From: Dicaeum eximium
Taxonomy: Eukaryota > Chordata > Aves > Passeriformes > Dicaeidae
NCBI GenBank assembly: GCA_013396995.1
Contig: VWZP01006030.1
Location: 681,860-745,859 of the forward strand
DNA length: 64,000 nucleotides
Direction: 5' to 3'
The notes beneath the pieces were generated by a model. That model had not been told where the DNA came from and did no database searches. It was given only the letters and a program-made list of their open reading frames with translations. This document shows, piece by piece, positions 12,614 to 22,800 of the stretch (the stretch's first letter is position 1; every line of letters begins with the position of its first letter). The position numbers and the translations under genes were made by a program.

Positions 12614-14317
12614 CCAGCCTGATTTTTCCCATTTTACCTAAAAAGGAGTTACCTAGAAAGGAGCTTTATGCCACTCTTCAAAGCTTGCTCATGGCTCTGT
12701 TTTCTGTGTAGTTTTTTTGACGAGTTGTGTGGCAAAGCATTTCTTCTGCTTTTATTCCTTGGGACCCTGGAAGGCAGCTCACCAAAGACAGCCACCTAAT
12801 GCCTGTGCATCATCATCATGAGGCTTTAAAGCCTTCCTGAAAGGGCTGTGCTGGATTGCTGGAACACACTCTTTTGTTCCCTTTGATGCAGTTACCTGCA
12901 CTGTATCCATCATGACATCTCACTTTATGAGCACTGCTGGTGTTCTTGCCATGTTTCCAAGAAAAAAAATGGATATAAGGAAATACAGGAGCTAGTTAAG
13001 TGAATAATTCATTAACATGATATATTTCTTTTAGCAAAGGCAAAGCTGTTTGGAATATAAGGGCATGGCCAGCGATTCTTCAGCCTTCAGATCCTGTCGT
13101 ATCTGAGGAATGGATTTCTTATCCCAAAATAAGTATTTGGAGATAATTTGGATGTCTGCAGATCCCTTGGAGGCATTAAGAACTGTAGGGATGTGTTAAT
13201 TACTGGTGTTGATGGCCCTGGTGGGATCTTTGCTGTTGGTGATGCTCAGTGAGGAGATGATAGCACAGGTTCAGTTCTAGATCAGTTTTGGATCCTGGGT
13301 TGATCCCAGAGCAGCAGCTTTTGGAGCAGAGCAGAATTGCTGTGCCAGGCATGGCAGTGTGCACTCCTAGCATGGGAAGCCATGAGGCTGTTGGTCCTGG
13401 AATACTTTTCCAAGCAGAGTCTGCTTCTCATCTCCAGTGTCCTTCATACTGTGTACTTTTATTAGATATCCAGGTGCCATGGCAAAGGATATCCCAACCC
13501 TGCTAATTTGTTCTCTGATCTTTCCAGTGCTTCCTTACATCCTTATGTTTATTCATGTGGGTTGTTCCTTTGACTAGACTCCTTGCAGAGCAGGAGATGC
13601 AGAAGCAGTGCATTTTGAGCGTGTTATGCAAAGTTAAGGGAGATAAGGGAAAGTGTGTCTGTGTCATTGCAGACTCATTTATTTCAGGGTGTACAGTACA
13701 GAACATACCAGCATGTTCTACAACACAATTTATCCCTGTGCTGCTGGTGGTACAGAGGAGTGAATAAAATACATTGTTATAACATAATAAATCATATTAA
13801 TCTTGAATAAAATAGCATAAGGATCTTGTTATAGTTACTGTGGCTGCAATATCACCCAGGGAAATATGGGAATAAGTAACATTTATTACTAAGTGTAATT
13901 TTTATGCTGCTTTGAAAGTGACAAACATTTGACATGTTCAGTTAATAGGTTTAATTAAAATTCAAGATTCATTATAGAGATGAGTAAGACTCCTTCATTA
14001 CCTTTGTAGGAACAAAAGATAGATTTCAAGAAAGAAAATATGATTAACCCAGTAACATGTATCAGAAGAATTGCAAATACTCCCTTACAGGAGCACAGAT
14101 CATGAATATTAAACTCTGCCTCCACCAGCAAAGATGGAATGAGATTCAAAGCAAATTGGGTTTGCAGAACTGCTGGATTTCAAAAAAGTGATTTTAAAAT
14201 AGCTGTAGATGCACTTGTCAAAGAGGTGAACTGTTGCTTCAGACAGATGAGAGAAGATTAGAACAGGGGAAGGTGTTGGAGTCTTGCTGTAAATTTCAAC
14301 ATATTATTGAAGAATAA

Positions 14318-14349
14318 TTTACTTCATATAATTACTTATATGAAGTAAA
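14318..14349. repeat. Perfect inverted repeat, 14-bp arms, 4-nt loop
   Basis: TTTACTTCATATAA (14318-14331) is followed by TTAC and the exact reverse complement TTATATGAAGTAAA (14336-14349). The symmetry stops sharply at both ends. It could be a hairpin or cruciform, or a dimeric protein-binding site. No flanking element was found. Confidence 0.85.
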
Positions 14350-15428
14350 ACATTGAATGTGGGATTAGTTCCCTGGGTTCAAGTTTTTGAATATTCATCC
14401 CATAATCATGTGAAAAAACTTGTAAGAGGGTATTAGACAGCTATCCCAATTCTTCCACTGTTTCCAAGAAAGTGGCAACGCCAGCTGATGCACTGTAATA
14501 CGTTACATTTATAGGTCAATTTAGCAGCTTTTCCTATTAAGTCTTGCCAGGCTCTGTGATTTATATGATATTTATTCAGCATGCCTGTAGCAGATATGAC
14601 TGGCTAAGTTGAAATATGTAATGTGTTAACCTCTGAGTTGAGCTAATGATAAAGTTGAATGAGGCTAATAACAGTTTAAAACAGCCATATATTTCCCCTC
14701 AATATTGTAGACTTTCAATCTTAGATCTGTTTTAGCCTTGTATAAAAAATACAAAACTTTATTTCTCTGTAAGTACAGTGTGTTGTTCTGAAGGGTCTCC
14801 TCCAGGCCTCAAACGTAAATGTAGTAGAAAAAGGGGTTTGTTTCTAATATGTTCTAAAATTCCAGTTTTGTGGGTTTTTTTGTCTCCTTTTGTTTTCTGA
14901 GTCAATCATCAATATTCAGCTAAGGTTTCTAATCAATTGCCAGATCTCACAGCTGGTTGTAAATGACCAACAGAGTTTTTTCATCTCCGGAGCCTTTTCT
15001 CTTGTCCTTTGAATTAGCTCAAAACAAGCTTCAAGCACCACAGTTCTCACAGCCTTTTGTGGGTTTGATGTGAAAACAAAGCAGTACTGGGCATATGGAG
15101 AGACTCTTGGAACTTTGCTGATGTGAGAAGAGAACACATTGGCCAGGATTCAACTCCTCCCTGTCAAACTTGGCAAGCAGGTTCAACTCTCCAAAGCTGC
15201 CCTCACTTGGGTGACATCTTGGGTGGTTGGTGTGTCCAGTCTTGTGTGTGCTGCTGTCAAATTGTTTTAAATGTTAAATACTATTGAGCACCTTTACAAA
15301 ATGGAGTACTCAGTTTTTCTCATAAGTGACAGAATTCAATTTTTAGGAGCAATGTTGGTGTCAGTGCCTTGAAGGACACAGTTTGCTTAATGATATCTCA
15401 TCCCTGCTATTCCTTTTCTCCCACTTGT

Positions 15429-15434
15429 GTATCC
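15429..15434 (+). repeat. 6-bp target-site duplication, left copy (GTATCC)
   Basis: Identical to the six bases at 15831-15836, which directly follow the LTR. Six-base duplications are typical of ERVK/ERV2-type integrases. Confidence 0.8.
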
Positions 15435-15830
15435 TGTCACTGGACATTTTATAAGTTTCTTAGATGGAAACTTGCTGAGTTTTTTCCTTCCATGGAAAAG
15501 CTCACTTCTGAGCAGATTTCTGTAAAAACAAATCTCTGTGTGTGTGGTTTCAAGGACATAGCTGTCTAGCTGTTCTCTCTCCCACAAAGGAGATGAGAAC
15601 TGTCTCTTTCTTAACCTATGAGGTGAACAATTCTTATCTTGGAATTCTAAGCACTCCAGCAGTCTTGTACTGACCATGAAAGAGAAAGCATGTTAGCTCT
15701 GAACATGGGCACCTATAGCCCTAAAGCCTTCTGAACAATGGAGTCATTTTAATAAATAATATAAGCCTTCTGATACTGGAGTCAAAGAGTCCTGATTCAT
15801 CACCCCACTCAAGAAAAGCCATCGCCAATA
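15435..15830 (+). mobile_element. Solo LTR of an endogenous retrovirus, + strand, 396 bp
   Basis: This repeat begins TGTCACTGGACATTTTATAAG and ends GCCATCGCCAATA, bounded by exact GTATCC duplications. A polyadenylation signal AATAAA lies at 15751-15756, about 75 bp before the 3' end, as expected for the R/U5 part of an LTR in this orientation. The same repeat occurs in reverse at 60028-60402. The two copies share a run of 86 identical bases covering the AATAAA region. No internal retroviral sequence adjoins either copy, so both are solo LTRs left by LTR-LTR recombination. The 3' end is ATA rather than the canonical CA. I assign it to an ERVK-like group from the 6-bp duplication only, and cannot give a family name. 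Confidence 0.8.
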
Positions 15831-15836
15831 GTATCC
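15831..15836 (+). repeat. 6-bp target-site duplication, right copy (GTATCC)
   Basis: Exact partner of 15429-15434. It sets the right boundary of the solo LTR. Confidence 0.8.
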
Positions 15837-16148
15837 CATCAGTTTGGATGGAAATTCCTAAGGAAACCCACATTCAAGGGGTTCATTTGGACCTTGCTTC
15901 ATTTATGACAGCAAAATATGTCTGGCAATGGGGAATTATTAGTGGAACTCCTGGGCTGGGAGAAGGCAAGGTGTGGAACTGAAATGGTTCCTTCTACTCT
16001 ACAGGTTGAGAAATTCTCATTGCAATTAGGAAGTCCCTGCTGGTGACTCCTTCAACTGCTGTATGAATATCTAAGTGTAGAAGTCAAGCTTTTTTATGGC
16101 ACTGAATAAACAGTAATGACTAGAAAATGCAGAAAAGTTAGAATATCC
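15837..16148. other. Spacer between two unrelated solo LTRs
   Basis: Some 310 bp of non-coding DNA with no recognisable gene or repeat. The flanking LTRs differ in sequence and in duplication length, so this is host DNA and not the inside of one provirus. Confidence 0.55.
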
Positions 16149-16153
16149 CTTAC
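16149..16153 (+). repeat. 5-bp target-site duplication, left copy (CTTAC)
   Basis: Identical to 16875-16879, which directly follows the 721-bp LTR. Confidence 0.75.
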
Positions 16154-16395
16154 TGTGGGAGTCCAAGACACAGAGAGTGTGTCTCTGTCTGTCTTGGAAG
16201 GTTCTGGCACTCAGCAGAACACTGCTTTTGATCTGCATCCCTGGAGAAGGTTGCCAAGGCTTTGGGATCAGTTAGAACACAAAGTGTGAAATAGATGATA
16301 GTGATAGTATTAGTGAGTGTTAGACAAAAGGTCTAGGATTTTTAGGATCTAATATGAGAGTGAAAGGGACCCAAAATGGAGATTTTGGGTGTGGT

Positions 16396-16484
16396 TTCTT
16401 CTTCTTCTTCTTCTTCTTCTTCTTCTTCTTCTTCTTCTTCTTCTTCTTCTTCTTCTTCTTCTTCTTCTTCTTCTTCTTCTTCTT
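16396..16484. repeat. (TTC)n / (GAA)n trinucleotide array inside the LTR
   Basis: About 29-30 uninterrupted TTC units on the + strand. The complementary GAA strand is all purine and can form triplex DNA. The minus-strand polyarginine reading frame across it is an artefact. Confidence 0.95.
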
Positions 16485-16733
16485 TCACTCCATGTTCTGT
16501 AGTGTAGGTGGCAGATAGTTATTGGTTTAGAATAATAGTGACATAGAGGCCACATATGTAGATTAGAAGAGGTTATTGGTAATAAAGTAAAAACAATATA
16601 CATGTGAAGAGACAATTGGATATTATATCTTTAAAAGGCCTTGGTTTGAGATTCTCGAGGCCATTTTTGCCCCTCTTGTAGCTTGCTTCTTGTATGTTAA
16701 GTCTGGTCCTCAGACAAACAAAGATAAGATAAG

Positions 16734-16739
16734 AATAAA
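16734..16739 (+). terminator. Polyadenylation signal AATAAA in the 721-bp LTR
   Basis: A canonical hexamer in the context AAGAATAAACCAGAG, placed about 135 bp before the LTR end, where the R region of an avian LTR would carry it. Confidence 0.6.
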
Positions 16740-16874
16740 CCAGAGACCGAAGACAGAAACTTTGAGTTGTGCCTGTGTCTCACCTTGTTCAAGAACTCAC
16801 AAGGGAATTACCCCCCAAAAGGGCCCTGGGGGGTTGGTTCCCTGCTGAGGGTGGTACCCACAAAACCACCCACA

Positions 16875-16879
16875 CTTAC
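16875..16879 (+). repeat. 5-bp target-site duplication, right copy (CTTAC)
   Basis: Exact partner of 16149-16153. Confidence 0.75.
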
Positions 16880-19800
16880 AATTTTTTTTCTTTCCAATAA
16901 TTAATTTATACACAAAATGTGCCCCATTTTCATTGTCTTGATTAACAGCAATGTGTTTTTATCCCCAGTAGCTCTGCAGGCAGATTTTTATATGCAAGTC
17001 TAGACTGAGCACATTTGCCAGCACCCAGTGGTCATAAAGATTGGCTATGGTGTCTGGTATAGAGAGCTTAGAACAGAATTAAGTTTCCACCAAAAAAGAA
17101 TCCCCTCTGTTAGCTGACTCATGCAATGCTTGGAGGAAACCCTAAAATCACACATTTGTGCTGTGTAGATGGTGTTTGTCAAAACGTTTCTGTCGGGGGG
17201 ATGTGGGTTTTTTGTTTGGACAAGGCTCCTGCTTGGGTGAATTTCGGTTGCTTTTCAGCACATGGCTGTGGGATAGGATTGGAAGAGCCCAGGACAACCT
17301 TTAGAGTGGAGTGTATCAGTCCTGTATCCAAATGTGTTTGTGGCTCACATGAAAGTGTCCTGTAGTGTTAAGCAGTGAGTAAAGGACATTTCTTGGGTAA
17401 GCCACTGCCTGGTGGCACGTGGCAGATTTGAGTAAAATAAAAATTGTCTGCAGCACAAATAAAAGCAAAATGAAATACCATAGCTGGACGCAGATGTGCT
17501 GCAAGTTGACCTTGTGTGTCATTGTCCCCACTTCTTTCTGATGGACATCCTTTATGTCAGGGGCTAATGGTCACTCAGTGGCCTCTTTCTCATCAGGCCA
17601 TCTCAAATGGCTTCCCATTTTGGCAGCAGTGGTTTGGAAGTTGCTCAATTATTCCTCATTGGCATACAAAATGGAAAATCTGATGGATTTACTCTCTTAT
17701 TCTAGGCCAAAAAAAGCCCTTTCAGTTGTTTTCTTGAGAAATATAGGTCCTAGATTTGCATCATGGCAAGTCACCAGCTTAAGAAAAAGTCTGCTGCCAC
17801 ACTACATCTCGTTGGCTTCACTGAGACCTTCCCAATCCAATGGTGAAAACATCCTTACAGAGGATTCATCACTTTCTGCTAGAATCTGCTTTCTCAATGC
17901 CTTTCAATATGAGGCCAATCTTTAACTCATGGGATCATTGTCAGTGCTGTGCTTTACTTCAGGGTATGAGGAAGAGCTCTAGACACCTGTGGTAGCCAGC
18001 CATGGGAGCTGGTCTGACACAAAAGGATTATCTCTTCTAGAAGGTTTACACCAAAGAAATCATTTATTCCTATATGTTTAGAGGCCCAGCTGTTGTTGGA
18101 AGCTGTCACCTGATGCAGGAAGTTCAGCAGGAGAAAATACAAAAAGGAAAAATATGGAGTTCTTCCTCTGCAGATATATTTTACATAATAGTGCATTTTG
18201 GGGAAGAGATAGAAAACCTCCATGTTTTTCAGTGTAGACAATTTGAGGCTGAAGAGGAGAGATGGCAAGGTCACATGGTTAGAGGCAAATGTTTGTGTGA
18301 GAGAACAGATGACAGCTTTTCTGCATTGTTTTACTGTTGGTGCTTTCTGTGTTAGGTAACAAACACATTTAAACCCCCAGCACGTTCGGATGTTTTCCAA
18401 AGTGCCTTAAAACACAGAGCAGGGCTGCATTTCAGTCTTTGCAACCCAGAGTCTGGGAAGTTGGCTTCTCTGAGAGATGGAACTGAGGTTTGCTTTTAGC
18501 TCTGAGGATTTCTTGGAGCACAGGAAGTTTTCAGAAGGGGAAGAAGCTCATCCCTTCTACACTTGAAAAGTTCGTAGTCAAGAAGCAAATGGAAATAAGT
18601 ATTGGTCTGTGCATTTCAGTCCCTCAAAAGGGGTCCACAGAGGTCTCTTTTATATTTATTTCTCATTTTTCTTTGGAGAACATTGGAAAAATTGGGATAT
18701 TGTATATTTTTCTTAGTAAGATTTCTTATACTTTACCAGGGAGGTTTGGACCCCAAAGAGTCAGATCATACCACCCTTAAAACTCTTTTTTTAGTAGGAG
18801 AAGATCACAATTTTTCATATTTAGGCAGGGAAGTGAAGGTATATTGAAAAATAACTGGAGTTTCATTTATTTTCTAGACAGAGTGATCTGAATTTTTCAG
18901 ACCTGAGATGCCCTTTTGCCCCTTTTGTTCTCTGTCTGGTGCCTGCCTATAAATAACAAGCCCTTTCCTGCATTTTACTGCTGAACTTCTCAGTAGCATC
19001 CCCTGTGTCTGAGCTTGTGGGAAGTCACATATCAGAAAGTCTCACCCTGATCCTCCTGTGTTGCCATCCAGCAGGTGTAAGGCGTTCATACAAACCAGAA
19101 AGAGGTGCCCATAAGTTACACTGAAAAATAAACATTTTCTCAGAGCACTTCAGTTCTTCTCTTCAGCTTTTTGGGGTGTAGAAAGAGCAGCCACACCAAA
19201 AGCTGTTTTAATGAGACCAGAGGTGCTCCCCAACCCAGTACCCCTCTTCTGACAGTGGCCAGTAGCATTAAGGGTTTTTTAGGGAATAAAATGTCAAGTC
19301 TAAAGCAACACTTCACCAAATGAGTGTCCTTCTACTTTTGGAAAACTGCATCCTGGGCACTTTTTGAGCCAAGGTTGGATCCACAGTTTTATGTTTATTA
19401 GGTCATGCTGAACTTTCTCAGATGGATTTATCTAATTAGTCTTTGAAACCACTTGTACTTTTCAGTGCCTGTATCACAGGGAGTGATTTTTTTAATGCAT
19501 ATTTTAAGGCAGCCTGAAGGAGCTCCTATGATTACCTGCAGATGTGGGTTTTTTTGTTTACCACAAATCCTTTTCTAAGTGCATAAATCCAATTAGTATA
19601 GCTTTTATTCTATCTGTTGGCATTTTAGTAAGCATTTCTGCATCAACATTTTTATCAACAGGTTTATATAACAAGCTGTTGTTCCAGTTCCTGTGTACAG
19701 CTCTCCTTAGTCGTGGGAGAAGGAAATGTTTTTACTTGCTAGATTTTATAAAAGAGACTTACTAATAAATGGTTTAAGCTCTTTTAAAGCATGTAAAATT

Positions 19801-22800
19801 CAGATATGAACTCATGTATAACTGGATTATCCAGCCTTATCCTCTCACCTTCTTCTTTTTACTGAAGCTGGTGTCAATCCATAGCAGGGTTGGTTGTCTT
19901 TTATGTGAAGATGTATCTTTTCCACATAATCCTTTTAAAACATGTCCAAAAACTTTTACTGTTTGTTCTGAACTAGATATCAGATATTACTTGCTATTGC
20001 TGATGAACTGAGAGGCCTCATTGTTCATTTTCCCCCTTAAACTTAGCATCCTACTGTTTTCTTTACCTTGTCTTTTGTTGTTTCTCCTTCCCCTATTTTC
20101 TTTGTAAAGTTTTAGATCTCCTTTTGTTTAAATGCCAGGGCTAATGAGATTTTTGTCAGATACCATTCAGTGCCTGGGTTTTAGGATTGGAAACTTTATC
20201 AATTAAGGGTGCTTTTCATCATAGCCATGCTGAGTTTTATGTATTTCTTCTTTATCTTTTTCTTCCAGTTCTGAGAAATCTTTCATAATTTTAAGGGACT
20301 GTATCTTTAAGGGTATTGCTTATTTTTTTATTTCCAGCCTCTTCACCCTAAATTGGTGGGTGATCTTGTATCTACAGTGTTCAGTATATTTTCTAGCAGC
20401 CAGAAGGGAATAATGGGCTTGCTTTAATATTTAATAAGATGTCTCCTCTGGAAGCCTTATAACACACATCTTTTCTTCTTCTCCATGTTCTCTGTAGAGC
20501 ACCTTTTTATTTTCTTTTTTTTTCTTTTTTTTTAAACAATAATCTTTATTTTACTGGTCTTGTCTTAGGTGTAGCTTGTAAAATGAATTTATCTCTGGCT
20601 TAGAGCCTATACTTGCTGTGCCTCTTTGATTCAGTTTTGGAGATTGGATTTCTGATCCCAGATCATCAGGAGCCTCTCCCCTTGTAAAGGCTCTTTTTTG
20701 TCTCCTCTTCATTTTCTGTTTCCCACATGAGCAATCTTATTTTATTTGCCAAATCCCACGTGGTATCCAGAGCTGCAAACCTTCCTGGGAATTTCTGTTG
20801 GGAAGTAGCACAGGTAATTCCTCCCTTCCTTGGAGTATCTGTTTCATAACCAGAGGAGTACAGGTAGGGAGTGAACAGGGACTGGAATTTTTGGAAAATT
20901 TTGACTTCTCCCCCTTCAAACTCTGGCATCAAGCAGTGGCACTCTAGGCTCCTGGTCTCTTTAGTGTTCCTCTTCCTTTTCATATTTTTAACAATTTAAA
21001 CATAAAGGCAAATTCAGAAATTAAAAAAAAAAAACCTATTTGGATGCAACTAAGAGACAGTTGTAAAAGATTAATACCAGAGGACGTGTGTCTTACAGAC
21101 TTTAAAGTACCTGAATTTGCTTTTAAATTGCCAATCCATGCTGCCAGTGTTCCTTATTATCATAATATGTATCCTTATAAACCCCAAAGGGAATTGTAAA
21201 ACTTCTGCAGGTAATGATTTCTGCACAGGAGAAAAATATAGTTTTAAGAATCCAAAATTTCTTCTTATTATAAAGCACTGGTTTTAAGATTATAACATGT
21301 TAAGTGTTTCAAATTTTTATATTTGTTTATATACAATTTGTCTGGAAATTGTTGAGCTTTTCTTGTAATGAAAAGTCTTTAAATGGAAAATGTTGCAGCA
21401 GTAGATACTCTTCAACTCCATTTGTGGAAAACTGAGGGAGGATAAAAGAGAAACAATAAGAACAAAAGTGAGGAGAAAATAAAGGCTGTGGGCTTGGTGG
21501 CTTCAAGAAGGAGCAAAGGGCCACAAGAAGGAATAAAATCCAAGACACAAAGCGAGGATCAGGAGCCAAGAACGTGCACGAGCTGTTTTTAGAGGGACAC
21601 GTTGGGTGATGCAGCAATAGCTGAGGTAGCTGGGGAGGAAGGGAAGGATATTTCCAAACTATCAGGCTAGGAAGGTAATTTTAACAGCAGAGGTGAGAAC
21701 TTACATAGGCAAACATTTTGCAGGTGGGAGAGTGAAATGAGAGAGAAATTGAGCAAGTGCTCAGAGAGGAGGTGAAAGTTTACCCGAAGTTATAATCACC
21801 CCATCACCCCATCCCACAGCAGAGAATGAGGCTTTTCAGTCACATCCAATGCTATTTCCTCTTTTGGTTTTTTTACCAAAGTAAGTTTATGCTGTGCTTC
21901 CAGCTGGAGGGGAGAGACATATGGTGTTGTTTAATAATTGAATTTATTTTAGAGCATGGTGTAACATAATTGCCCTGGAAGGACTGAGCACATTGCAGAG
22001 CTGGCTCTGAGGATGGGGAGCAGAGTTTGTGTTGTGCCTGTGCTGGGCTGGGGGAGCAGAGCTGGGAGCATCCACAAGGCACACCAGGGATCTCCAGCCG
22101 TGGCAGGAATTCTGCTGAAATCTGGGGAGGTGAGAGATTTCTCCTGGCTCTCTCTCTGCTTTTCCTGTCAGCTGGTTGTGGCATTTGCCAGGCACGATGA
22201 GACCAAGTTAAGGCACCTGACTGTGGCTGGTTATGAATGCAATAAATAAATATCCAAGGACTTGCTATTTTTGACTTCTTTTGGTCCGTTCGTACTTTCA
22301 TTGGTGAAAACAGATAGGGAAAAAATTGGTATTTACTCTGCTTACTCTTCCTCTTTCTCCTCACTCTTACTGAAATTTTTCAGAGTGTGCTTTTGCTTAG
22401 GCTCCTTTTGCCCTGGCATCCTGCTTTTAACAGGGCTGGCATTACTTATCAATATATTTTTAAAAATTTTCATTCCGCCTCCTCATAAGATTGAATGTGA
22501 GCCAGAAGCAGCAGGATTAATATTCTGCCTTGGTTAGATATTAATTTTTTATCATATTAGTAATTTTCTTTGTCATACTGGTTTTCTCTTTCAGTACAAG
22601 GTGTTCAGATGTTTATTTTCCTTTTGATCTGAAATAAATTATAATTTAATAAATGCAAATAGTTGCATAAAAACAACATTAGGACTGAGGGGAAAGAAAA
22701 CTAGGAAATAATTAATATAGAGGTAAAGATTCAGGTTTTTTTCCCTCGCGTTCCCGCAGGGTCCCAAAATAGACATTCCCATTTTAGATTCTTCTTTGGT

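Larger units (their letters stand above)
11024..15428. other. Unique non-coding DNA
   Basis: No gene is seen. The paired open frames at 11090-11398 (minus) and 11311-11508 (plus) have no recognised domains. The stretch holds an AAT microsatellite and a perfect 32-bp palindrome, both listed separately. Otherwise it is AT-rich sequence of intergenic or intronic character. Confidence 0.55.
16154..16874 (+). mobile_element. Solo LTR of an endogenous retrovirus, + strand, 721 bp
   Basis: The element begins TGTGGGAGTCC and ends AAAACCACCCACA, so its ends form a perfect 6-bp inverted repeat (TGTGGG/CCCACA). It is flanked by exact CTTAC duplications. A polyadenylation signal AATAAA sits at 16734-16739, followed by about 135 bp of R/U5-like sequence. 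A pure TTC array lies inside the U3 half. No gag, pol or env sequence or primer-binding site adjoins, so it is a solo LTR. The 5-bp duplication suggests a group different from the LTR at 15435; family name unknown. Confidence 0.82.

Noticed and set aside
12431..12622. Frame ending in polyisoleucine, looking like a membrane segment
   Set aside because: Produced by the ATA microsatellite.
15387..15677. Open frame sharing the peptide STRLLECL with one at 60036-60296
   Set aside because: Both lie in the two copies of the same solo LTR, so the shared peptide reflects repeat homology. The downstream frames diverge by indels.
16349..16615. Minus-strand 88-codon frame with a long arginine run
   Set aside because: It is the translation of the GAA strand of the TTC/GAA microsatellite inside an LTR.
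17554..17925. A 123-codon open frame with protein-like composition
   Set aside because: No family resemblance, no splice sites of note and no support from neighbours.
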